Assembly (NCBI GenBank): GCA_017445115.1
Contig: JAFSUU010000019.1
Coordinates: 1-64,000 of the forward strand
From: Clostridia bacterium
GTDB lineage: Bacteria; Bacillota_A; Clostridia; Oscillospirales; CAG-272
Reading direction: 5' to 3'
Length of the DNA: 64,000 nt
In this document: in pieces, positions 62,604-64,000 of the stretch
Layout: each line of letters begins with the position of its first letter
Position numbering within the stretch: position 1 is the first letter of the stretch
Notes under the pieces: generated by a model
Told to the model about the DNA's origin: nothing
What the model saw: the letters and a program-made list of their open reading frames with translations, nothing else
Databases searched by the model: none
Made by a program: the position numbers and the translations under genes

Positions 62604-62632
62604 TTGCATTTGATGTAGGAATATGATATTAT
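62604..62632 (+). promoter_or_regulatory. Promoter of the adenylating enzyme gene
   Basis: TTGCAT (62604-62609), a 17-bp spacer and TATTAT (62627-62632), 57 bp upstream of the ATG. Confidence 0.65.
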
Positions 62633-62689
62633 AAATATTATAAAATAACTTCACTGTCAGTTTTCGTATTTCAGACCGGGGAGATAGAA

Positions 62690-64000
62690 ATGGTCGAAAG
62701 TGTAATAGAATATCTGCAGAATTGTGCAGAATCGTTTCCTTCAAAAACAGCGGTAGGATACCGTGACCGCTCCGTCACGTTCGATGAGCTTAACGAAACG
62801 GCGAAGCAGTACGGCGCTTCGATAAAAAAAGCGCTTGACGGAAAGACCGGGGCACCGGTGGGAGTGCTATGCACCCGCGATATTCTGCCTGTAATCGAAT
62901 TTTTCGGCGTTTTATACAGCGGAAATTTTTATGTGCCGCTTGACCCGGATGCTCCTGCGGAAAAGCTTGAAAGTATAGTAAGCGACTGCGGAATGAGCGT
63001 GATCGCGGGTAGCAGCGAGCTGTCAAATATACCGGAGAAGATCGGATTTTCCGGCAAATACATAACTCCGGACTGCTTGACGGATGAAAAATGCTCCGTC
63101 CCCGAAAACGCGGGGAAACGATCTCCGCTATATATGGTATATACGTCCGGCTCGACCGGTAAACCCAAAGGAGTTCTTAAAAGTCACGGCGCGGAGATAT
63201 CGTTCATAGAAGCATATTGCGAAGAATTTGACTTCACGAAGGACGATATCATCGGCAATCAGACGCCTTTCTTTTTCGACGCGGCGGCAAAGGATATTTA
63301 TCTTATGGTGAAAATGGGGATCACCCTGGAAATAATCCCGTCGGAATACTTTCCGCTGCCCCCGGAACTTATCAATTATCTCAATCTGAAAAAAATCACT
63401 TTTGCCTCGTGGGTGCCTACTGTACTGTCTATTGTATCGCAGCTCAACCCGTTCTCGGTCATAAAACCTCAAACACTGAAGAATGTTTTCTTTGTGGGCG
63501 AAGTAATGCCGATGAAGCACCTTAATACGTGGAGAAAAGAGCTGCCTGATATCCGGTACGTCAATCTCTACGGTCAGAGTGAACTTTGCGGTATTTGCAG
63601 TTATTATGAAGTCAAGGGAGAGTTTCCCGACGACGCGACGCTTCCGATGGGAAAGCCGCTTAAGAACTGTGAAATATACCTTGTGTCTGACGGCGAGGTC
63701 GTTAAAGAGGCAGAGAAGATCGGAGAACTGTATATTGTCAGCGATGCGCTGGCGACGGAATATTACAATGATCCTGAAAAAACCGCAAATTGTTTTATAG
63801 AAAAAGATTTCGGGAACGGAACGGTCCGTTGCTTCAAAACGGGAGATCTTGCCAAGTATGACAAAGAGGGAGATCTTGTTTTTGCATCCCGCTCAGATTT
63901 TCAGATAAAGCACATGGGGCACAGAATAGAGCTCGGCGAAATTGAAGCGGTCGCGGGTGCATTGCCGGAGGTCGCGCGGTGCTGCTGCCTCTATGACGCG
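62690..64000 (+). CDS. AMP-binding amino-acid adenylating enzyme (C-terminus missing)
   Basis: The frame runs from ATG 62690 (GGGGAGA upstream) to the right edge, giving 437 residues. It is an ANL-superfamily adenylation domain of the amino-acid type: A3 MVYTSGSTGKPKGV, A4-like FFFDAAAKDIY (with the aspartate that usually binds the amino group), A5 NLYGQSE, A7 FKTGDLAKYDKEGDL and A8 HMGHRIELGEIE. It resembles DltA and NRPS A domains. Downstream domains (carrier protein, condensation or reductase) would be outside the window, so a dlt-like, NRPS or stand-alone role cannot be told apart. The amino acid is not predictable here. Confidence 0.85.
   Translation, partial: MVESVIEYLQNCAESFPSKTAVGYRDRSVTFDELNETAKQYGASIKKALDGKTGAPVGVLCTRDILPVIEFFGVLYSGNFYVPLDPDAPAEKLESIVSDCGMSVIAGSSELSNIPEKIGFSGKYITPDCLTDEKCSVPENAGKRSPLYMVYTSGSTGKPKGVLKSHGAEISFIEAYCEEFDFTKDDIIGNQTPFFFDAAAKDIYLMVKMGITLEIIPSEYFPLPPELINYLNLKKITFASWVPTVLSIVSQLNPFSVIKPQTLKNVFFVGEVMPMKHLNTWRKELPDIRYVNLYGQSELCGICSYYEVKGEFPDDATLPMGKPLKNCEIYLVSDGEVVKEAEKIGELYIVSDALATEYYNDPEKTANCFIEKDFGNGTVRCFKTGDLAKYDKEGDLVFASRSDFQIKHMGHRIELGEIEAVAGALPEVARCCCLYDA

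Noticed and set aside
1..64000. Prophage, insertion sequence or integrative element
   Set aside because: I found no integrase, transposase, phage structural gene or flanking repeat; gene content is housekeeping and metabolic.

Overview
The window looks like a chromosome segment of an anaerobic, Gram-positive Clostridia (Firmicutes) bacterium, probably a gut or fibre-associated Oscillospirales/Eubacteriales-type lineage. The evidence is a type I dockerin at the left edge, a GerW/YtfJ sporulation-family protein, ScpA/ScpB, RicT, DivIVA and CarD homologues, a lysine riboswitch, tandem gltX-glnS, acetate kinase, and the holB-ricT-trmN6-rsmI-metG-tatD order shared with Bacillus. Many promoters have vegetative sigma-A form (TTGACA-like, 17 bp, TATAAT-like). 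The lineage below class level is inference.

Layout. 1-2.9 kb: the end of a secreted dockerin protein, an orphan metal/siderophore-type binding lipoprotein and a MecA-like adaptor. 3.0-10.9 kb (minus): a housekeeping run of lon, engB, an M50 protease, scpA, scpB, DUF2953, ytfJ, a D,D-carboxypeptidase and an RluB-type pseudouridine synthase. 11.1-16.9 kb (plus): a DUF4838 protein, an acetyltransferase, rqcH, a DNA-deoxyinosine-glycosylase-like protein and two membrane proteins, ending in a shared terminator. 17-19.4 kb: ackA and tmcAL, divergent from overlapping promoters.

19.4-26.15 kb (plus): the most interesting region. It is a self-contained seven-gene operon with a consensus promoter and a terminator. 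It encodes an FGGY sugar kinase, a NagB-like protein with altered active-site residues, a NagA-like deacetylase, a cytoplasmic neutral-ceramidase-like hydrolase, an archaeal-type triosephosphate-isomerase paralogue, a KpsF/GutQ-type SIS isomerase and YjbQ. It looks like an uncharacterised sugar or amino-sugar catabolic pathway. 26.2-32 kb: a BlaI-type repressor with a clear palindromic operator and two tandem M56 (BlaR1-like) sensor proteases whose sensor domains are not penicillin-binding.

32-38.9 kb (minus): tatD, metG, rsmI, trmN6, a ferredoxin, ricT (interrupted by one in-frame amber codon) and holB. 39-48 kb (plus): coaE, a lytic transglycosylase, an M18 aminopeptidase, prfA, a Sua5-type gene, a topoisomerase A subunit, a tiny membrane protein and an MFS transporter. 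48-51 kb (minus): an XRE/TPR regulator, a DivIVA-like protein and a Tim44-like membrane protein.

51.3-54.8 kb (plus): tRNA-Lys with its own promoter and terminator, then an array of small hairpins, two GNAT acetyltransferases, a lipoprotein, a split chromate transporter and a decayed gene. 54.8-57.7 kb (minus): an amino-acid ABC transporter under a lysine riboswitch, hence probably a lysine importer. 57.8-64 kb (plus): a metallo-beta-lactamase-fold hydrolase, gltX, glnS, carD and the start of an amino-acid-type adenylating enzyme cut by the window edge. I saw no CRISPR array, insertion sequence, prophage or rRNA.
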